Shown: positions 16,123-29,556 of the stretch, in pieces
Position numbering within the stretch: position 1 is the first letter of the stretch
Layout of the letters: the number at the start of each line of letters is the position of its first letter
Source: Staphylococcus chromogenes
GTDB taxonomy: Bacteria > Bacillota > Bacilli > Staphylococcales > Staphylococcaceae
Length of the DNA: 64,000 nucleotides
Direction: 5' to 3'
NCBI RefSeq assembly: GCF_029024625.1
Contig: NZ_CP118953.1
Span: 806,001-870,000, forward strand
Made by a program: the position numbers and the translations under genes
Notes under the pieces: model-generated
What the model saw: only the letters and a program-made list of their open reading frames with translations
Told to the model about the DNA's origin: nothing
Database searches by the model: none

Positions 16123-16914
16123 TTAATTGAATCTCCCTAAATGACGAATTTCAAAATCAAGTGTTTCAAGAATTGTCGTGATTTTTTTCATCGTCATCTC
16201 ATCGGGATATTCCGCTTGCACATAAAAACGGTATCTCCCTAATTGCGTTTTTAATGGGCGAGATTCAATCCAACTTAAATTGACGTTAAATAATGCAAAA
16301 GTGTTTAAGATACTAGCCAGTAGGCCAGGTTGATCTCGTGAAGGCGTAATCAATAACAAGCATTGTGTCCCTTCCTCCAAAGGCATTTCGTCATTTGATA
16401 ACACTAAAAACCTTGTGACATTATGTGGATAATCTTCAATATTCTGTGCTAGGGCAGTAAAACCATAGGCTTCACCGCTTCCTTTAGGCGCAATTGCTGC
16501 AGTGGATGCATCAATAAACTGTAAGGATTCAACCGTACTTTGTGTATACGAATAATGAAGTTGGTGTTGATGAATAAATTTTTGAGTTTGACTTATTGCC
16601 GGCGCAATTGAACGTACTTCTTGAATTTCATCTATGGAAGTTCCCTTTGCACCATACAATGAAAATTCAATGTCAAGATGCACTTCTTGAATGACGGTAA
16701 AAGGATATTCTACTAAACTATCTGCCACCACATTAATCGTTCCTTCGATTGCATTTTCAATGGGTACGATGGCACGTGATGAAGCATCTGATTTAAGTGC
16801 TGTAATGACTTCATATAGGTTTTCTTTTGGGATAAAACTTTCATCATTCGTGTTATATTTTAATGCAGCCAGATAAGAAAAAGTGCCTTTAGGTCCTAAG
16901 TAATATAATGTCAT
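16123..16914 (-). CDS. pheA: Prephenate dehydratase
   Basis: 263 aa, converts prephenate to phenylpyruvate in phenylalanine synthesis. The dehydratase domain spans about residues 1-180 with YLGPKGTFSYLAAL, VPIENAIEGT and the catalytic TRF motif in NVTRFLVLS. A C-terminal ACT domain (about 190-263, PGLLASILNTFALFNVNLSWIESRP) would bind phenylalanine for feedback control. It lies 43 bp downstream of nos on the same strand, the same nos-pdt pairing as in S. aureus. Confidence 0.94.
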   Translation of the reverse strand: MTLYYLGPKGTFSYLAALKYNTNDESFIPKENLYEVITALKSDASSRAIVPIENAIEGTINVVADSLVEYPFTVIQEVHLDIEFSLYGAKGTSIDEIQEVRSIAPAISQTQKFIHQHQLHYSYTQSTVESLQFIDASTAAIAPKGSGEAYGFTALAQNIEDYPHNVTRFLVLSNDEMPLEEGTQCLLLITPSRDQPGLLASILNTFALFNVNLSWIESRPLKTQLGRYRFYVQAEYPDEMTMKKITTILETLDFEIRHLGRFN

Positions 16915-16957
16915 AACGTCACCTCAAAATTGTGATTTCTTCTCATTTTACACAATT

Positions 16958-18028
16958 TTAGTGAAAAGGACAGCCTCCCGAGGTGTTTTGTTTATAATAA
17001 AAATTGGTTTCTCGCATTGTATTATCATAGCCGTGATGATAGTTGGCAGTTAAAGTTGGAGAAAGCGGTGGTGCTAACCATGACCATTTACCTGTCACCG
17101 TTCGTCCATGTTCGTGTTCGGCTGCCTCGAATTTTTCAAATTGTTTAGCAGCTGTCAGATGATCAACCATTGAAACACCAGCGTCTTTAAAAGATTGATA
17201 AACCGCATCGTTTATTTCAACAACGACACGATCTTTATTAAATGAACTGTTGCGTAATTGAGTGAAGTTCATGGCTTCTGCTAAGGGTTCTAACAAATTA
17301 TAACGATAAGTATCTAAGAAATTACGAACAGCAATTTCATTTACCATGTACCATCCATTAAAAGGGGCAGTAGGATACGTGATACCTCCAATTTTTAAAT
17401 CCATATTTGAAATAATAGGTACGGCATACCATTTCAATTGAAGTTGCTCAACTTTTGGATATGCATGATGGTGAATGGGAACTTCTAAAATTAATGATTT
17501 AGGATAATCGTAATATTTGATTTTATCTCCAGGTAGTTGATAAATAAGGGGTAAAATATCAAAATCAGTTTGATTACTACGCCAACCTAAATGTTCTGCA
17601 AGTTGTGTTACTTTTCTTTCTGAAGGATCTCCTTTAGTTTCATAACCTGCATAGCGAATAAGTTGATTGTTATATATCTTAGGTGTCGAGTCAAAGATAG
17701 AGCCGAAAATTGTAATGTATGGCACAATTTTGCCGTCATTTGTTGCCGCTTCGATGTGGTGTGTAATGGCGTTTAAAAAAGAGGATTCATCTTGTATGTC
17801 ACGCGCATCTTGAACTTTTAAGTTTTCCCAAAACAGTCTTCCTATACAACGGTTAGAGTTTCGCCATGCTAGCCTTGCCCCATAGGTCAATTCCTCAGTT
17901 GTATGTCTGTAAAAGCCTTTTTCTTTGATTTCTTGTTTCACTTCATTTAAACGGTGTTCCAGTTGATGGGGTTGTTGATTTGTTTCTTCGTAATATTGCG
18001 TTATAAAGGATATTGCTTCTTTTAACAT
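16958..18028 (-). CDS. nos: Bacterial nitric oxide synthase, oxygenase domain only
   Basis: 356 aa, makes NO from arginine using haem and a folate/biopterin cofactor; a separate reductase supplies electrons. The proximal haem cysteine is Cys61 in [16 protein letters not shown]. The substrate region [17 protein letters not shown] is present, as are the downstream [11 protein letters not shown] residues at the pterin/dimer face. It lacks the N-terminal zinc hook and the reductase domain of animal enzymes, as is normal for staphylococci. The C-terminus carries an extra GGCPFH. First gene of nos-pheA. Confidence 0.96.
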   Translation of the reverse strand: MLKEAISFITQYYEETNQQPHQLEHRLNEVKQEIKEKGFYRHTTEELTYGARLAWRNSNRCIGRLFWENLKVQDARDIQDESSFLNAITHHIEAATNDGKIVPYITIFGSIFDSTPKIYNNQLIRYAGYETKGDPSERKVTQLAEHLGWRSNQTDFDILPLIYQLPGDKIKYYDYPKSLILEVPIHHHAYPKVEQLQLKWYAVPIISNMDLKIGGITYPTAPFNGWYMVNEIAVRNFLDTYRYNLLEPLAEAMNFTQLRNSSFNKDRVVVEINDAVYQSFKDAGVSMVDHLTAAKQFEKFEAAEHEHGRTVTGKWSWLAPPLSPTLTANYHHGYDNTMRETNFYYKQNTSGGCPFH

Positions 18029-18188
18029 CGTACCACCTCAATATAGATTATAATGTATAAATGAAATATCTATTGAAAATTTGTGCGAATTGTCATATTT
18101 TTGTCGATGTTCTAAATAAATGATGGAAAACACGACCTAAAAGTGTTATATCATAGAGATATACCTTTGAAGGATGAGGAGAAATAAT

Positions 18189-19658
18189 ATGTATCAATAT
18201 AATGATGATAGTTTAATGTTGCATAATGATTTATATCAAATAAACATGGCAGAATCCTATTGGAACGATGGTATACATGAACGTACAGCCGTCTTTGATT
18301 TATATTTCAGGAAAATGCCATTTGAAAGCGGATATGCTGTATTTAATGGCTTGAAAAGAGCCATTGCTTTCATTGAGAATTTTCATTTTACTGACACTGA
18401 TATCGCATATTTAAAAGATATTGGGTACCAAAAGGACTTTTTAGATTATTTAAAACAACTCAAATTTACGGGACATATTCGTGCCATGCAAGAAGGAGAA
18501 TTATGCTTTGGCAATGAGCCATTAATGCGTGTAGAAGCGCCACTCATTCAAGCTCAATTAGTTGAAACTGCTTTGTTGAATATTATCAATTTCCAAACGC
18601 TGATTACGACAAAAGCAAGTCGCATCAAACAAGTCGCGCCTCAGGATACTTTAATGGAATTTGGTACACGTCGTGCCCACGAATTAGATGCTGCCGTATG
18701 GGGGGCTCGTGCAGCGATTATTGGTGGGTTTGATTCAACAAGTAATGTGAGAGCGGGCAAACTATTTAATATTCCAGTTTCTGGAACACATGCCCATGCG
18801 TTTGTGCAAACTTATGGTGATGAGTATATTGCATTTAAAAAATATGCAGAACGACATAAAAATTGCGTCTTCCTAGTTGACACATTCCATACACTCAAAT
18901 CTGGCGTGCCGAATGCGATTCGAGTAGCTAAAGAATTGGGTGATCAAATTAATTTTATTGGTATTAGATTAGATTCAGGGGACATTGCCTATTTATCAAA
19001 AGAAGCACGTAAAATGCTTGATGAAGCTGGTTTTCCAGACGCTAAGATTATTGCTTCAAATGACCTTGATGAAGAAACGATTTCAAGTTTGAAAGCCCAA
19101 GGAGCAGCAGTCGATAGTTGGGGTGTGGGTACTAAATTAATTACAGCCTATCAACAACCCGCACTTGGAGCAGTTTATAAAATGGTTGCAGTTGAAGATG
19201 AAAATGGAGAACTTGTTGACCGTATTAAACTTTCAAACAATGCAGAAAAAGTGACGACACCTGGGAAAAAGCGTGTGTACCGAATTATAAATACGAAGAC
19301 AAATAAATCAGAAGGAGATTATATTGCTTTAGAAAATGAAAATCCTCAAGATGAGAAAAAACTTAAAATGTTCCATCCTATCCATACTTATAAGATGAAG
19401 TATATTAAAAACTTTAAAGCGATTGACTTACATCAAGATATATTTATCAATGGGAAATGCGTCTATGAATTACCAAATGAAGCGGCCTCTCAACGATTTT
19501 TACAAGATAATTTAGAGCTATTATGGGAAGAAAATAAACGTTATCTTAATCCTGAAGAATATCCGGTTGATTTAAGTACGTTATGTTGGGAAAATAAACA
19601 ACGACGCATCTTTGAAGTTGCCGAACATGTTAAAGAGATGGAGGAAGAACATGAATAA
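18189..19658 (+). CDS. pncB: Nicotinate phosphoribosyltransferase
   Basis: 489 aa, joins nicotinate and PRPP to give nicotinate mononucleotide in NAD salvage. Motifs: [15 protein letters not shown] near the start, [33 protein letters not shown] with the phosphohistidine-type loop, and [20 protein letters not shown]. The start is set by GAGGAGAAATAAT before the ATG at 18189; an ATG at 18174 lies in that ribosome-binding site. It overlaps nadE by 8 nt. Confidence 0.95.
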   Translation: MYQYNDDSLMLHNDLYQINMAESYWNDGIHERTAVFDLYFRKMPFESGYAVFNGLKRAIAFIENFHFTDTDIAYLKDIGYQKDFLDYLKQLKFTGHIRAMQEGELCFGNEPLMRVEAPLIQAQLVETALLNIINFQTLITTKASRIKQVAPQDTLMEFGTRRAHELDAAVWGARAAIIGGFDSTSNVRAGKLFNIPVSGTHAHAFVQTYGDEYIAFKKYAERHKNCVFLVDTFHTLKSGVPNAIRVAKELGDQINFIGIRLDSGDIAYLSKEARKMLDEAGFPDAKIIASNDLDEETISSLKAQGAAVDSWGVGTKLITAYQQPALGAVYKMVAVEDENGELVDRIKLSNNAEKVTTPGKKRVYRIINTKTNKSEGDYIALENENPQDEKKLKMFHPIHTYKMKYIKNFKAIDLHQDIFINGKCVYELPNEAASQRFLQDNLELLWEENKRYLNPEEYPVDLSTLCWENKQRRIFEVAEHVKEMEEEHE

Positions 19659-20472
19659 TATGCAGGAAATTATCGTCAATGAAATGAAAGTTCAACCTGA
19701 AATCGATGTAAAAGAAACGATTGAGGAGATCAAATATTTTATTAAATCGTATGTCACTTCTCATTCATTTATTCAAACCCTCGTATTAGGGATTTCTGGA
19801 GGGCAAGATTCAACATTAGTCGGTAAATTAGCTCAAATGGCAGTGAACGAATTAAATGAAAATGGAGATAAGCACTATCAATTTATCGCTGTGAAATTAC
19901 CTTATGGTGTTCAACGTGATGCTGATGAGGTAGAAGAAGCCCTAAAATTTATTCAGCCTGATCAAACAATTACAGTCAATATAAAAGCGGCGGTAGATCA
20001 AAGTGTCGCTTCATTAAAAGAGGCAGGTATAGCGTTAACGGATTTTCAAAAAGGCAATGAAAAAGCACGTGAAAGAATGAAAGTGCAGTTTTCTATCGCA
20101 GCGAATTTGAGTGGTATTGTACTCGGAACAGACCATTCCGCAGAAAATGTTACAGGTTTTTATACAAAATATGGAGATGGCGCTGCAGATATTGCACCTA
20201 TATTTGGCTTAAATAAACGTCAAGGACGTGAATTATTAAAATATCTCGATGCACCTCAGCAATTATACGAAAAAATTCCGACTGCAGATTTAGAAGATAA
20301 TCAACCCCAATTACCAGATGAAGTGGCATTAGGCGTCACTTATGATGAAATCGATGATTATTTAGAAGGTAAAACTATCTCATCTACAGCATCTGAAAAA
20401 ATTGAAGCCTTATTTATCAAAAATGCACATAAAAGAGAACTGGCTTATACACGATTCACATGGCCAAAATAA
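19651..20472 (+). CDS. nadE: NH3-dependent NAD synthetase
   Basis: 273 aa, amidates nicotinic acid adenine dinucleotide to NAD using ATP and ammonia. The P-loop [14 protein letters not shown] is at about residues 46-59, with [29 protein letters not shown] typical of the short ammonia-dependent enzymes; no glutaminase domain. GGAGGAAGAAC precedes the ATG inside the end of pncB, so the two are translationally coupled. A second ATG at 19660 is also possible. Confidence 0.95.
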   Translation: MNNMQEIIVNEMKVQPEIDVKETIEEIKYFIKSYVTSHSFIQTLVLGISGGQDSTLVGKLAQMAVNELNENGDKHYQFIAVKLPYGVQRDADEVEEALKFIQPDQTITVNIKAAVDQSVASLKEAGIALTDFQKGNEKARERMKVQFSIAANLSGIVLGTDHSAENVTGFYTKYGDGAADIAPIFGLNKRQGRELLKYLDAPQQLYEKIPTADLEDNQPQLPDEVALGVTYDEIDDYLEGKTISSTASEKIEALFIKNAHKRELAYTRFTWPK

Positions 20473-20540
20473 AAGTTTTTAATGACAATTTAATCTATTC
20501 TTGATACAATGAGCTAAATTTTGATGAAGTGAGGTTCAAT

Positions 20541-21110
20541 ATGAGTGTAATCAATGATAATCCATTGTTAATGGTGTTAGCGATATTTTTAATTAATGTT
20601 GCGTACGTGACTGCATTAACAATGCGTCTTATCTTAACATTAAAAGGCTACAGATATTATGCAGCTGCATTAAGCTTTGTAGAAGTGCTTGTGTACGTCA
20701 TTGGTCTTGGAATGGTGATGTCTGGTTTAGATCAAATACAAAACGTCATCGCTTATGCATTCGGATTTTCTATAGGGATTATCGTAGGTATGAAAATCGA
20801 AGAAAAACTAGCATTAGGGTACTCTGTTGTTAATGTAACGACTGCAGATTATGAATTAGATATTCCGAGACAATTAAGAGATTTAGGATATGGCGTCACC
20901 CACTTTGCGGCTCATGGTCGTGATGGAGATCGACTGGTGATGCAAATATTAACGCCAAAACGTTATGAATTAAAGCTGATGGACACGATTAAAGCGCTTG
21001 ATCCAAAAGCATTTATCATCGCTTATGAACCCCGTAATATTCACGGTGGGTTCTGGGTAAAAGGTGTGCGCAGTAAAAAAGTAAAGGCGTATGATACAGA
21101 TGAAATTTAA
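20541..21110 (+). CDS. UPF0316/DUF2179 membrane protein
   Basis: 189 aa with three N-terminal membrane helices (residues about 9-85) and a cytosolic C-terminal DUF2179-type alpha/beta domain ([30 protein letters not shown], then [21 protein letters not shown]). The start is MSVINDNPL after GAAGTGAGG. It overlaps the NETI gene by 11 nt. The family (YebE-like) is widespread in Firmicutes with no proven function. Confidence 0.85.
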   Translation: MSVINDNPLLMVLAIFLINVAYVTALTMRLILTLKGYRYYAAALSFVEVLVYVIGLGMVMSGLDQIQNVIAYAFGFSIGIIVGMKIEEKLALGYSVVNVTTADYELDIPRQLRDLGYGVTHFAAHGRDGDRLVMQILTPKRYELKLMDTIKALDPKAFIIAYEPRNIHGGFWVKGVRSKKVKAYDTDEI

Positions 21111-21279
21111 AGTTGAGGACGGCGAAACTATACAAGATTGTCTTAACCGCATGAAACAACAAGGCTATGTTCCAATCAAACGATTTGAAAAACCTGTATT
21201 TGTAGAACAAGAAGATGGACGTGTTGAAGTGCTAAAACAAGATATTATCTTTACAGGCAAGAAAATAAATCCATTGTAA
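21100..21279 (+). CDS. NETI-motif protein (59 aa)
   Basis: The N-terminal pattern [33 protein letters not shown] matches the small NETI-motif family. It starts inside the 3' end of the UPF0316 gene, a pairing common in staphylococci and bacilli. The ATG at 21100 is preferred over 21091 because it gives the conserved MKFKV start. Role unknown. Confidence 0.8.
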   Translation: MKFKVEDGETIQDCLNRMKQQGYVPIKRFEKPVFVEQEDGRVEVLKQDIIFTGKKINPL

Positions 21280-21289
21280 GCGCAGAAGA

Positions 21290-21332
21290 AAAGGCGTTGT
21301 CATGATGAAAGTCATTGGCAACGCCTTTTTGC
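21290..21332 (+). terminator. Terminator after the UPF0316-NETI unit
   Basis: AAAGGCGTTGTCATGA / GTCATTGGCAACGCCTTTTT forms a long stem followed by T's. Confidence 0.85.
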
Positions 21333-21356
21333 GAATATTAAGCATGTTATATTTAT

Positions 21357-21480
21357 AAATGTTCGTATTTATACACTTGTAATGATAGAGAAATTTGCGT
21401 AATTCTAAATTTTTGCATTGATTCCGAACTATTTATCTGTTTATATAGATAATGTACATACATTACTTGTTTGCTATAAT
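21357..21480 (+). promoter_or_regulatory. purB promoter region with two PurBox-like sites
   Basis: TGCTATAAT at 21472-21480 is an extended -10 about 60 bp before purB. Upstream, AAATGTTCGTATTT (21357-21370) and ATTCCGAACTATTT (21421-21434) resemble inverted PurR boxes (GTTCG / CGAAC cores in A/T-rich flanks). Their spacing of about 50 bp is wider than classical paired PurBoxes, so PurR control is only suggested. Confidence 0.4.
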
Positions 21481-21543
21481 GTGATTAAATAGGAACAAGT
21501 AATAAAGAGTAAGCATATTCAATAAAAGTTAGGAGATTCTATA

Positions 21544-22839
21544 ATGATTGAACGTTATTCAAGACAAGAAATGTCAAATATTTGGACAGACCAAAATCGA
21601 TATGAAGCATGGTTAGAAGTTGAGATCTTAGCTTGTGAAGCATGGAGTGAACTAGGTTATATCCCTAAAGAAGATGTAAAAAAAATTCGTGCAAATGCAA
21701 AAGTAGATGTTGATCGTGCAAAAGAAATTGAATTAGAAACGCGTCATGATGTCGTTGCGTTTACAAGACAAGTTTCTGAAACTTTAGGCGAAGAACGTAA
21801 ATGGGTGCATTACGGTTTAACCTCCACAGATGTCGTAGATACTGCATTAAGTTATCAAGTTAAACAAGCAAATGCAATAATTGAAAAAGATTTAGAACGC
21901 TTTATTGAAGTGCTTGCGAATAAAGCGCAACAATACAAATATACGCTTATGATGGGGCGTACACATGGCGTCCATGCTGAACCAACTACTTTTGGTTTGA
22001 AAATGGCACTTTGGTATGCTGAAATGAAACGTAATTTTGAACGCTTCAAACGTGTACGCGAAGAAATCGAAGTCGGTAAAATGAGTGGCGCGGTAGGTAC
22101 TTTCGCAAATATCCCACCAGAAATTGAAGCATATGTATGTAAACATCTTGGTATTGGTATAGCGCCAATTTCAACACAAACGCTTCAAAGAGACCGTCAT
22201 GCATACTATATTGCGACATTGAGCTTAATTGCCACTTCACTAGAAAAGTTTGCTGTGGAAATTAGAAATTTACAAAAAACAGAAACACGTGAAGTAGAAG
22301 AGGCGTTTGCTAAAGGTCAAAAAGGCTCCTCAGCGATGCCGCACAAACGTAATCCTATCGGTTCGGAAAATATTACAGGTATTGCGCGTGTAATTCGTGG
22401 TTATATTACGACAGCCTACGAAAATGTCGCTTTATGGCATGAACGTGATATTTCACATTCGTCAGCCGAGAGAATCATGTTACCTGACGTGACAATTGCA
22501 TTAGATTATGCGCTAAATCGTTTTACAAATATCGTCGACCGCTTAACGGTATACGAAGAAAACATGACTGAAAATATGAATAAAACATTCGGTTTGATTT
22601 ATTCTCAACGTGTGTTACTTGCGCTCATCGATAAGGGAATGGTTCGTGAGGAAGCTTATGACCTTGTCCAACCGAAAGCAATGGAATCTTGGGCATCGAA
22701 AACACCTTTTAGAGAACTTGTTGAAAGTGATACAAAAATTACTGAAAAATTATCGGAAGAAGAGCTAAATGCATGTTTTGACCCTAGACATCACTTAAAT
22801 CAAGTTGATACAATATTTGAAAGAGTAGGTTTAGCATAA
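21544..22839 (+). CDS. purB: Adenylosuccinate lyase
   Basis: 431 aa. It cleaves SAICAR in purine synthesis and adenylosuccinate in AMP synthesis. The superfamily signature [15 protein letters not shown] contains the flexible catalytic loop. The histidine regions [11 protein letters not shown] and [14 protein letters not shown] are intact. Normal family length. Preceded by AGGAGATTCTATA. Monocistronic with its own extended -10 promoter. Confidence 0.97.
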   Translation: MIERYSRQEMSNIWTDQNRYEAWLEVEILACEAWSELGYIPKEDVKKIRANAKVDVDRAKEIELETRHDVVAFTRQVSETLGEERKWVHYGLTSTDVVDTALSYQVKQANAIIEKDLERFIEVLANKAQQYKYTLMMGRTHGVHAEPTTFGLKMALWYAEMKRNFERFKRVREEIEVGKMSGAVGTFANIPPEIEAYVCKHLGIGIAPISTQTLQRDRHAYYIATLSLIATSLEKFAVEIRNLQKTETREVEEAFAKGQKGSSAMPHKRNPIGSENITGIARVIRGYITTAYENVALWHERDISHSSAERIMLPDVTIALDYALNRFTNIVDRLTVYEENMTENMNKTFGLIYSQRVLLALIDKGMVREEAYDLVQPKAMESWASKTPFRELVESDTKITEKLSEEELNACFDPRHHLNQVDTIFERVGLA

Positions 22840-22907
22840 AATACTACACTTTAATGTATTAATTCGTTAAAATATCCTTAAACATAAAAATATAGGGGTT
22901 GTATACC

Positions 22908-23210
22908 ATGCAAATTGAAAAGTTACGTGGACAAGCATTAAATGAGTTATTTGATGCAATATTAACATTAGAAACACGCGAGGAATGTTATCAATTTTTT
23001 GATGATTTGTGTACGGTGAATGAACTTCAATCACTATCACAACGTTTACAAGTAGCAAAGATGATCAAACAAGGATACACCTATGCTACAATTGAGGCGG
23101 AATCAGGTGCCTCCACTGCAACGATATCTCGCGTTAAGCGTTCATTACAATGGGGAAACGATGCATATACGATGATTTTAGAACGTATGGATATTGAAAC
23201 GAAACAATAA
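22908..23210 (+). CDS. YerC/YecD-family TrpR-related DNA-binding protein
   Basis: 100 aa. The TrpR-like helix-turn-helix is at about residues 50-85 (QRLQVAKMIKQGYTYATIEAESGASTATISRVKRSL). The ATG at 22908 follows AGGGGTTG; an upstream TTG is unlikely. It precedes the pcrB operon with a terminator between. Target genes are unknown; it lacks evidence of tryptophan binding. Confidence 0.85.
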   Translation: MQIEKLRGQALNELFDAILTLETREECYQFFDDLCTVNELQSLSQRLQVAKMIKQGYTYATIEAESGASTATISRVKRSLQWGNDAYTMILERMDIETKQ

Positions 23211-23225
23211 TACAATAAGTTTTTA

Positions 23226-23274
23226 GCAAGCGTAGAGTTGAGCATGAAGGTGCTCTATTTACGCTTGTTTTTTA
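23226..23274 (+). terminator. Terminator after the YerC-like gene
   Basis: GCAAGCGTAGAGTTGAGCA / TGCTCTATTTACGCTTGT with a short loop and TTTTTT. Confidence 0.8.
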
Positions 23275-23307
23275 TGTTTCATTATATTCAAATTACATGG
23301 GTGAACC

Positions 23308-23337
23308 TTAGAATATCCACTTTAAAAATGGTATAAT
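23308..23337 (+). promoter_or_regulatory. Promoter of pcrB-pcrA-ligA-camS
   Basis: -35-like TTAGAA at 23308-23313, 18 bp, then TATAAT at 23332-23337, itself preceded by TGG (extended -10). It lies 32 bp before the pcrB ATG. Confidence 0.6.
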
Positions 23338-23369
23338 ATAGGTCATGATATTTAAAGGAGTATTCGGTA

Positions 23370-24059
23370 ATGTATGATATAAAAGAATGGCGTCATGTCT
23401 TTAAATTAGATCCAGCTAAACCCATTTCAGATGCAGATTTGGAAAAGCTATGTATGTCCAATACAGATGCAATTATCATAGGAGGAACTGATAATGTAAC
23501 AGAAGATAATGTCTTGCATTTAATGAGTCGCGTAAGGCGTTATCCGTTACCACTCGCACTTGAAATTTCTAATATAGAGAGTACAGTTCCTGGTTTTGAT
23601 TTTTATTTTGTCCCTACTGTTATGAACAGTAAGGAGGTAAAATTTCATAATGGCTTATTACATGAAGCCTTAAAAGCCTACGGTCATATGATTCATTTTG
23701 AAGAAATGGTATTTGAAGGGTATGTGGTTTTAAATCCTAATAGTAAAGTGGCACAACATACACATGCGCATACAGAACTTTCAACAGAAGATATTGAAGC
23801 TTATGCACAAATGGCGAATGAAATGTATCGATTTCCGGTATTTTACTTGGAGTATAGCGGACAATTAGGGGACCCTGAAGTCGTGCGAGCAGCGCAATCA
23901 TACCTTACCACAACACAATTGTTTTATGGTGGTGGCATTGACAGTTTAGCGCACGCCATTCAATTTGCGGAAATTGCTGATACGATTGTCGTCGGCAATT
24001 TAATCTATGAAGATATTAAAAAAGCAATTCAAACGACTAAAATAAAGGAGAGAACATAA
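23370..24059 (+). CDS. pcrB: Heptaprenylglyceryl phosphate synthase
   Basis: 229 aa TIM-barrel prenyltransferase that joins heptaprenyl diphosphate to glycerol-1-phosphate. Visible motifs: [12 protein letters not shown], then [15 protein letters not shown] and LFYGGGI for phosphate binding. Its stop codon shares a base with the ATG of pcrA (TAATG), so translation is coupled. The membrane lipid made by this enzyme in staphylococci has no clear role. The pcrB-pcrA-ligA-camS order is conserved. Confidence 0.93.
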   Translation: MYDIKEWRHVFKLDPAKPISDADLEKLCMSNTDAIIIGGTDNVTEDNVLHLMSRVRRYPLPLALEISNIESTVPGFDFYFVPTVMNSKEVKFHNGLLHEALKAYGHMIHFEEMVFEGYVVLNPNSKVAQHTHAHTELSTEDIEAYAQMANEMYRFPVFYLEYSGQLGDPEVVRAAQSYLTTTQLFYGGGIDSLAHAIQFAEIADTIVVGNLIYEDIKKAIQTTKIKERT

Positions 24060-26248
24060 TGAATCCATTAGTGAAACATATGAATACGGAACAAAGTGAA
24101 GCGGTACGTACGACTGAGGGGCCGCTTTTAATTATGGCGGGCGCAGGATCTGGTAAAACGCGTGTGCTCACTCATCGCATTGCGTATTTATTAGATGAAA
24201 AAGAGGTTTCTCCTTATCATATTTTAGCCATAACGTTTACGAATAAAGCGGCGAGAGAAATGAAAGAACGTGTGCAAGCATTAGTAGGGGAAGAAGCAGA
24301 AGTTATTTGGATGTCGACTTTTCACTCTATGTGTGTAAGAATTCTTCGACGCGATGCTGACCGTATAGGAATTGAACGTAATTTTACCATCATTGATCCT
24401 ACAGATCAAAAATCGGTCATTAAAGATGTTTTAAAACGAGAAAATATTGATCCTAAACGCTATGAACCCCGCATGTTTATTGGTGCGATTAGTAACTTGA
24501 AAAATGAATTGAAAACACCAGAAGATGCACTTACAGAAGCACATGATTTTTATACACAAATGGTCGCTAAAGTGTATGAGGGGTATCAAAAACAATTGTT
24601 GCGAAATCAAGCGCTCGATTTTGACGATTTAATTATGACAACAATTAAACTTTTTGAACGTGTGCCAGAGGTATTAGATTATTACCAAAACAAATTTCAA
24701 TACATACATGTGGATGAGTATCAAGATACCAATAAAGCACAATATACACTTGTAAATCTTATGGCACAAAAATTTAAAAATCTGTGCGTGGTCGGAGATT
24801 CCGATCAATCGATTTATGGATGGCGCGGGGCAGATATTCAAAATATATTATCTTTTGAAGAGGACTACCCGAACGCTAAAACAATCTTTTTAGAACAAAA
24901 TTATCGTTCAACTAAGACCATTTTAAATGCCGCGAACGAAGTTATTCGAAATAACACGGAACGAAAACCTAAAGGCTTGTGGACAGCAAATGACAGTGGT
25001 GAAAAGATAAAATATTACGAAGCATTTAGTGAACGAGATGAGTCAGAATACGTTGTACGAGAAATATTTAAACAGCAGAAAAAAGGTAGAAAGTTGAAAG
25101 ATATTGCGGTTTTATACCGTACAAACGCGCAATCCCGTGTTCTTGAAGAAACATTTTTAAAATCCAATGTTCCGTATGTGATGGTTGGAGGACAAAAGTT
25201 CTATGATCGTAAAGAAATCAAAGATCTTTTAAGTTATTTACGCTTAATTGCGAATAGTGCGGATGATATTAGTCTCCAACGCATTATCAATGTTCCTAAA
25301 CGTGGCATTGGACCTTCATCAGTGGATAAAATTGCAACTTATGCAGCAAATAATGATATTAGTATGTTCGAAGCACTCGCTGAAATAGACTTTATAGGAC
25401 TATCAAAAAAAGTAACCCAAGCGGCTGCAGAATTTTATCAATTAATTAATCATTTAATGAAAGAACAAGAGTTTTTAGAAATTAGTGAGATTGTGGACGA
25501 AGTTTTAGAGAAATCTGGATATCGCGAAATGCTCGAACGTGAACAGACTTTAGAAGCGCGTAGTCGATTAGAAAACATTGATGAATTTATGTCAGTCCCT
25601 AAAGATTACGAAAAAAACACTCCAATAGAAGAACAATCTTTGATTAACTTTTTAACAGATTTATCTCTTGTGGCTGATGTTGATGAAGCGAATCTCGAAG
25701 ATGGCGTCACATTGATGACAATGCACTCAGCTAAAGGATTAGAATATCCAGTTGTATTTATTATTGGTATGGAAGAATCTATTTTTCCACATGTTCGTGC
25801 CATTAAGAGCGATGATGACCACGAAATGGAAGAAGAGCGCCGTATTAGTTATGTGGCCATTACACGTGCGGAAGAAGAACTCTATTTAACCCATGCGTCC
25901 TCACGTACATTGTTTGGACGTCAACAATCCAATCCTAAATCAAGATTTTTAAATGAGATTCCAGAAGATTTACTTGAACTGCCTGAACGTCAAAAACCAA
26001 CGTCAATTGGACAGAAACGTCAAACGCCGAAGAGAGGTTTTAGCAAACGAACAGTGGTGAATAACAAAACGACTTCATCTGAGTGGAAAGTTGGAGACAA
26101 AGTTACACATAAAACTTGGGGAGAGGGTATGGTCTCAAATGTGAACGAAAAAAATGGTTCAGTTGAGCTGGACATTATATTTAAATCACAAGGGCCTAAA
26201 CGTTTATTAGCCCAATTTGCCCCTATTGAAAAGAAGGAGGACGAATAG
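24059..26248 (+). CDS. pcrA: ATP-dependent DNA helicase PcrA (UvrD/Rep family)
   Basis: 729 aa superfamily 1A 3'-5' helicase used in repair and plasmid replication. Motif I is [15 protein letters not shown] (about residues 27-41), motif II is [12 protein letters not shown], motif III is [16 protein letters not shown], motif IV is LEQNYRST, and motifs V/VI are [14 protein letters not shown] and [17 protein letters not shown]-terminal Tudor-like end ([17 protein letters not shown]) matches PcrA. It abuts ligA directly. Essential in S. aureus. Confidence 0.97.
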   Translation: MNPLVKHMNTEQSEAVRTTEGPLLIMAGAGSGKTRVLTHRIAYLLDEKEVSPYHILAITFTNKAAREMKERVQALVGEEAEVIWMSTFHSMCVRILRRDADRIGIERNFTIIDPTDQKSVIKDVLKRENIDPKRYEPRMFIGAISNLKNELKTPEDALTEAHDFYTQMVAKVYEGYQKQLLRNQALDFDDLIMTTIKLFERVPEVLDYYQNKFQYIHVDEYQDTNKAQYTLVNLMAQKFKNLCVVGDSDQSIYGWRGADIQNILSFEEDYPNAKTIFLEQNYRSTKTILNAANEVIRNNTERKPKGLWTANDSGEKIKYYEAFSERDESEYVVREIFKQQKKGRKLKDIAVLYRTNAQSRVLEETFLKSNVPYVMVGGQKFYDRKEIKDLLSYLRLIANSADDISLQRIINVPKRGIGPSSVDKIATYAANNDISMFEALAEIDFIGLSKKVTQAAAEFYQLINHLMKEQEFLEISEIVDEVLEKSGYREMLEREQTLEARSRLENIDEFMSVPKDYEKNTPIEEQSLINFLTDLSLVADVDEANLEDGVTLMTMHSAKGLEYPVVFIIGMEESIFPHVRAIKSDDDHEMEEERRISYVAITRAEEELYLTHASSRTLFGRQQSNPKSRFLNEIPEDLLELPERQKPTSIGQKRQTPKRGFSKRTVVNNKTTSSEWKVGDKVTHKTWGEGMVSNVNEKNGSVELDIIFKSQGPKRLLAQFAPIEKKEDE

Positions 26249-28252
<2,004 letters not shown>

Positions 28253-28263
28253 GGAGATAGCCT

Positions 28264-29457
28264 ATGAAGAAAAGAACTTTAGTTATTGTAGGACTTTCAC
28301 TTGTACTCGTAGGATGTGGCCCAGACGATAATGAACCATCATCGTCGAAAGAAAATACATCCACTCAAAACGATGTGAAACAAATCGCAACCGACAAAAA
28401 TGTGCAAGGAGACAATTACCGAACAATTTTGCCATTTAAAGAGAGTCAAGCACGGGGGCTGACACAAGAAAATATGGCCAATACGTATAACGGTGAAGAT
28501 TTTGAAACGGGTTTATTAAATATAAGTAAACAAGTGTTTCCTACAGATGATTACTTATATCAAGATGGACAATTTTTAGATAAGAAAACCATTCAAGCCT
28601 ATTTAGAGCCTAAGTTAACAAAAAGTGAACTTGATGAAATGAGCGATAAAGAGAAAGAAGAGCGTAAAGCAACCGAAAATTTAGGCCTTAACCCTTCTGT
28701 TCATGGCGAAACTGATGAAGAAAAAATTGCTAAAAATTCACCGCAAGTGCTTTCTAATATATTAGAACAAAACTTTTACGATAATGGAGATACAAGTGGT
28801 AAAAAATTAAAAGGGATGACGATTGGTCTCGCAATGAATCAAGTGTATTACTATCAAAAAGAAAAGTACGGTGAGACTTTTAGCGTTGACTTAGATAAGA
28901 AAAAAGTTGAAAAACAAGGTCAAGAAATGGCAGAAGAAATGTTGTCACGTCTTCGAGAAAATGAAAAATTAAAAGATATTCCGATTACTTTTGCGATTTA
29001 TATGCAATCCGGAAAAGATCAAATTACACCTGGCGCATTTGTCAGTTATGCGACCTCTGAAGAAAATGGAGAAGCATTAAAAGAGTGGAATACGGTGAAC
29101 GAACAAACTGTACTTGTTCCATCAGGTGAAGCGGCGGACTTAAATGAACAATTTAATTCTAACTTCCGTGATTTTAATCATAGTTTACAATCTTATTTTA
29201 CTAATTTTACTCAAGCTGTAGGTAAAGCCAAATTTAAAGATAAAAAGTTACAATCCCTCACAGTTGATTTGCCGATTGATTATTATGGTAAAGCCGAATT
29301 AATAGGTATTACACAGTATGTGACACAGCTTGCTGAAAAAGATTTTGGTGATGTTGAAGAATATGAAATTCATATTAAAGATGGTAATGAGTCACGTGCT
29401 TTAATTACTAAAACCAAAGACGATAAAGAGCCGAAAGTTCATATATATAACAATTAA
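28264..29457 (+). CDS. camS: CamS family lipoprotein (sex pheromone cAM373 precursor homologue)
   Basis: 397 aa. The lipobox LVGC puts the lipidated cysteine at residue 18, so it is a membrane-anchored surface lipoprotein. The mature part matches the CamS family in length and pattern (NYRTILPFKESQARGLTQEN). In S. aureus the last seven signal-peptide residues before Cys (AIFILAA) mimic an enterococcal pheromone; here they are LSLVLVG, so that activity is not expected. Last gene of the pcrB operon. Confidence 0.92.
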   Translation: MKKRTLVIVGLSLVLVGCGPDDNEPSSSKENTSTQNDVKQIATDKNVQGDNYRTILPFKESQARGLTQENMANTYNGEDFETGLLNISKQVFPTDDYLYQDGQFLDKKTIQAYLEPKLTKSELDEMSDKEKEERKATENLGLNPSVHGETDEEKIAKNSPQVLSNILEQNFYDNGDTSGKKLKGMTIGLAMNQVYYYQKEKYGETFSVDLDKKKVEKQGQEMAEEMLSRLRENEKLKDIPITFAIYMQSGKDQITPGAFVSYATSEENGEALKEWNTVNEQTVLVPSGEAADLNEQFNSNFRDFNHSLQSYFTNFTQAVGKAKFKDKKLQSLTVDLPIDYYGKAELIGITQYVTQLAEKDFGDVEEYEIHIKDGNESRALITKTKDDKEPKVHIYNN

Positions 29458-29505
29458 GCGTTTCTTTTTCAGATATTAGCGTAAACTTACAGTGAATATA
29501 AATAT

Positions 29506-29543
29506 AGCCATCAAAATTTAGTCTTAGATAAATTTTGATGGCT
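29506..29543. repeat. 38-bp repeated hairpin, copy 4
   Basis: Perfect arms AGCCATCAAAATTTA / TAAATTTTGATGGCT with the 8-nt loop GTCTTAGA and then TTCTATTT. It lies between convergent camS and putP. Confidence 0.88.
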
Positions 29544-29556
29544 TTCTATTTATAGA

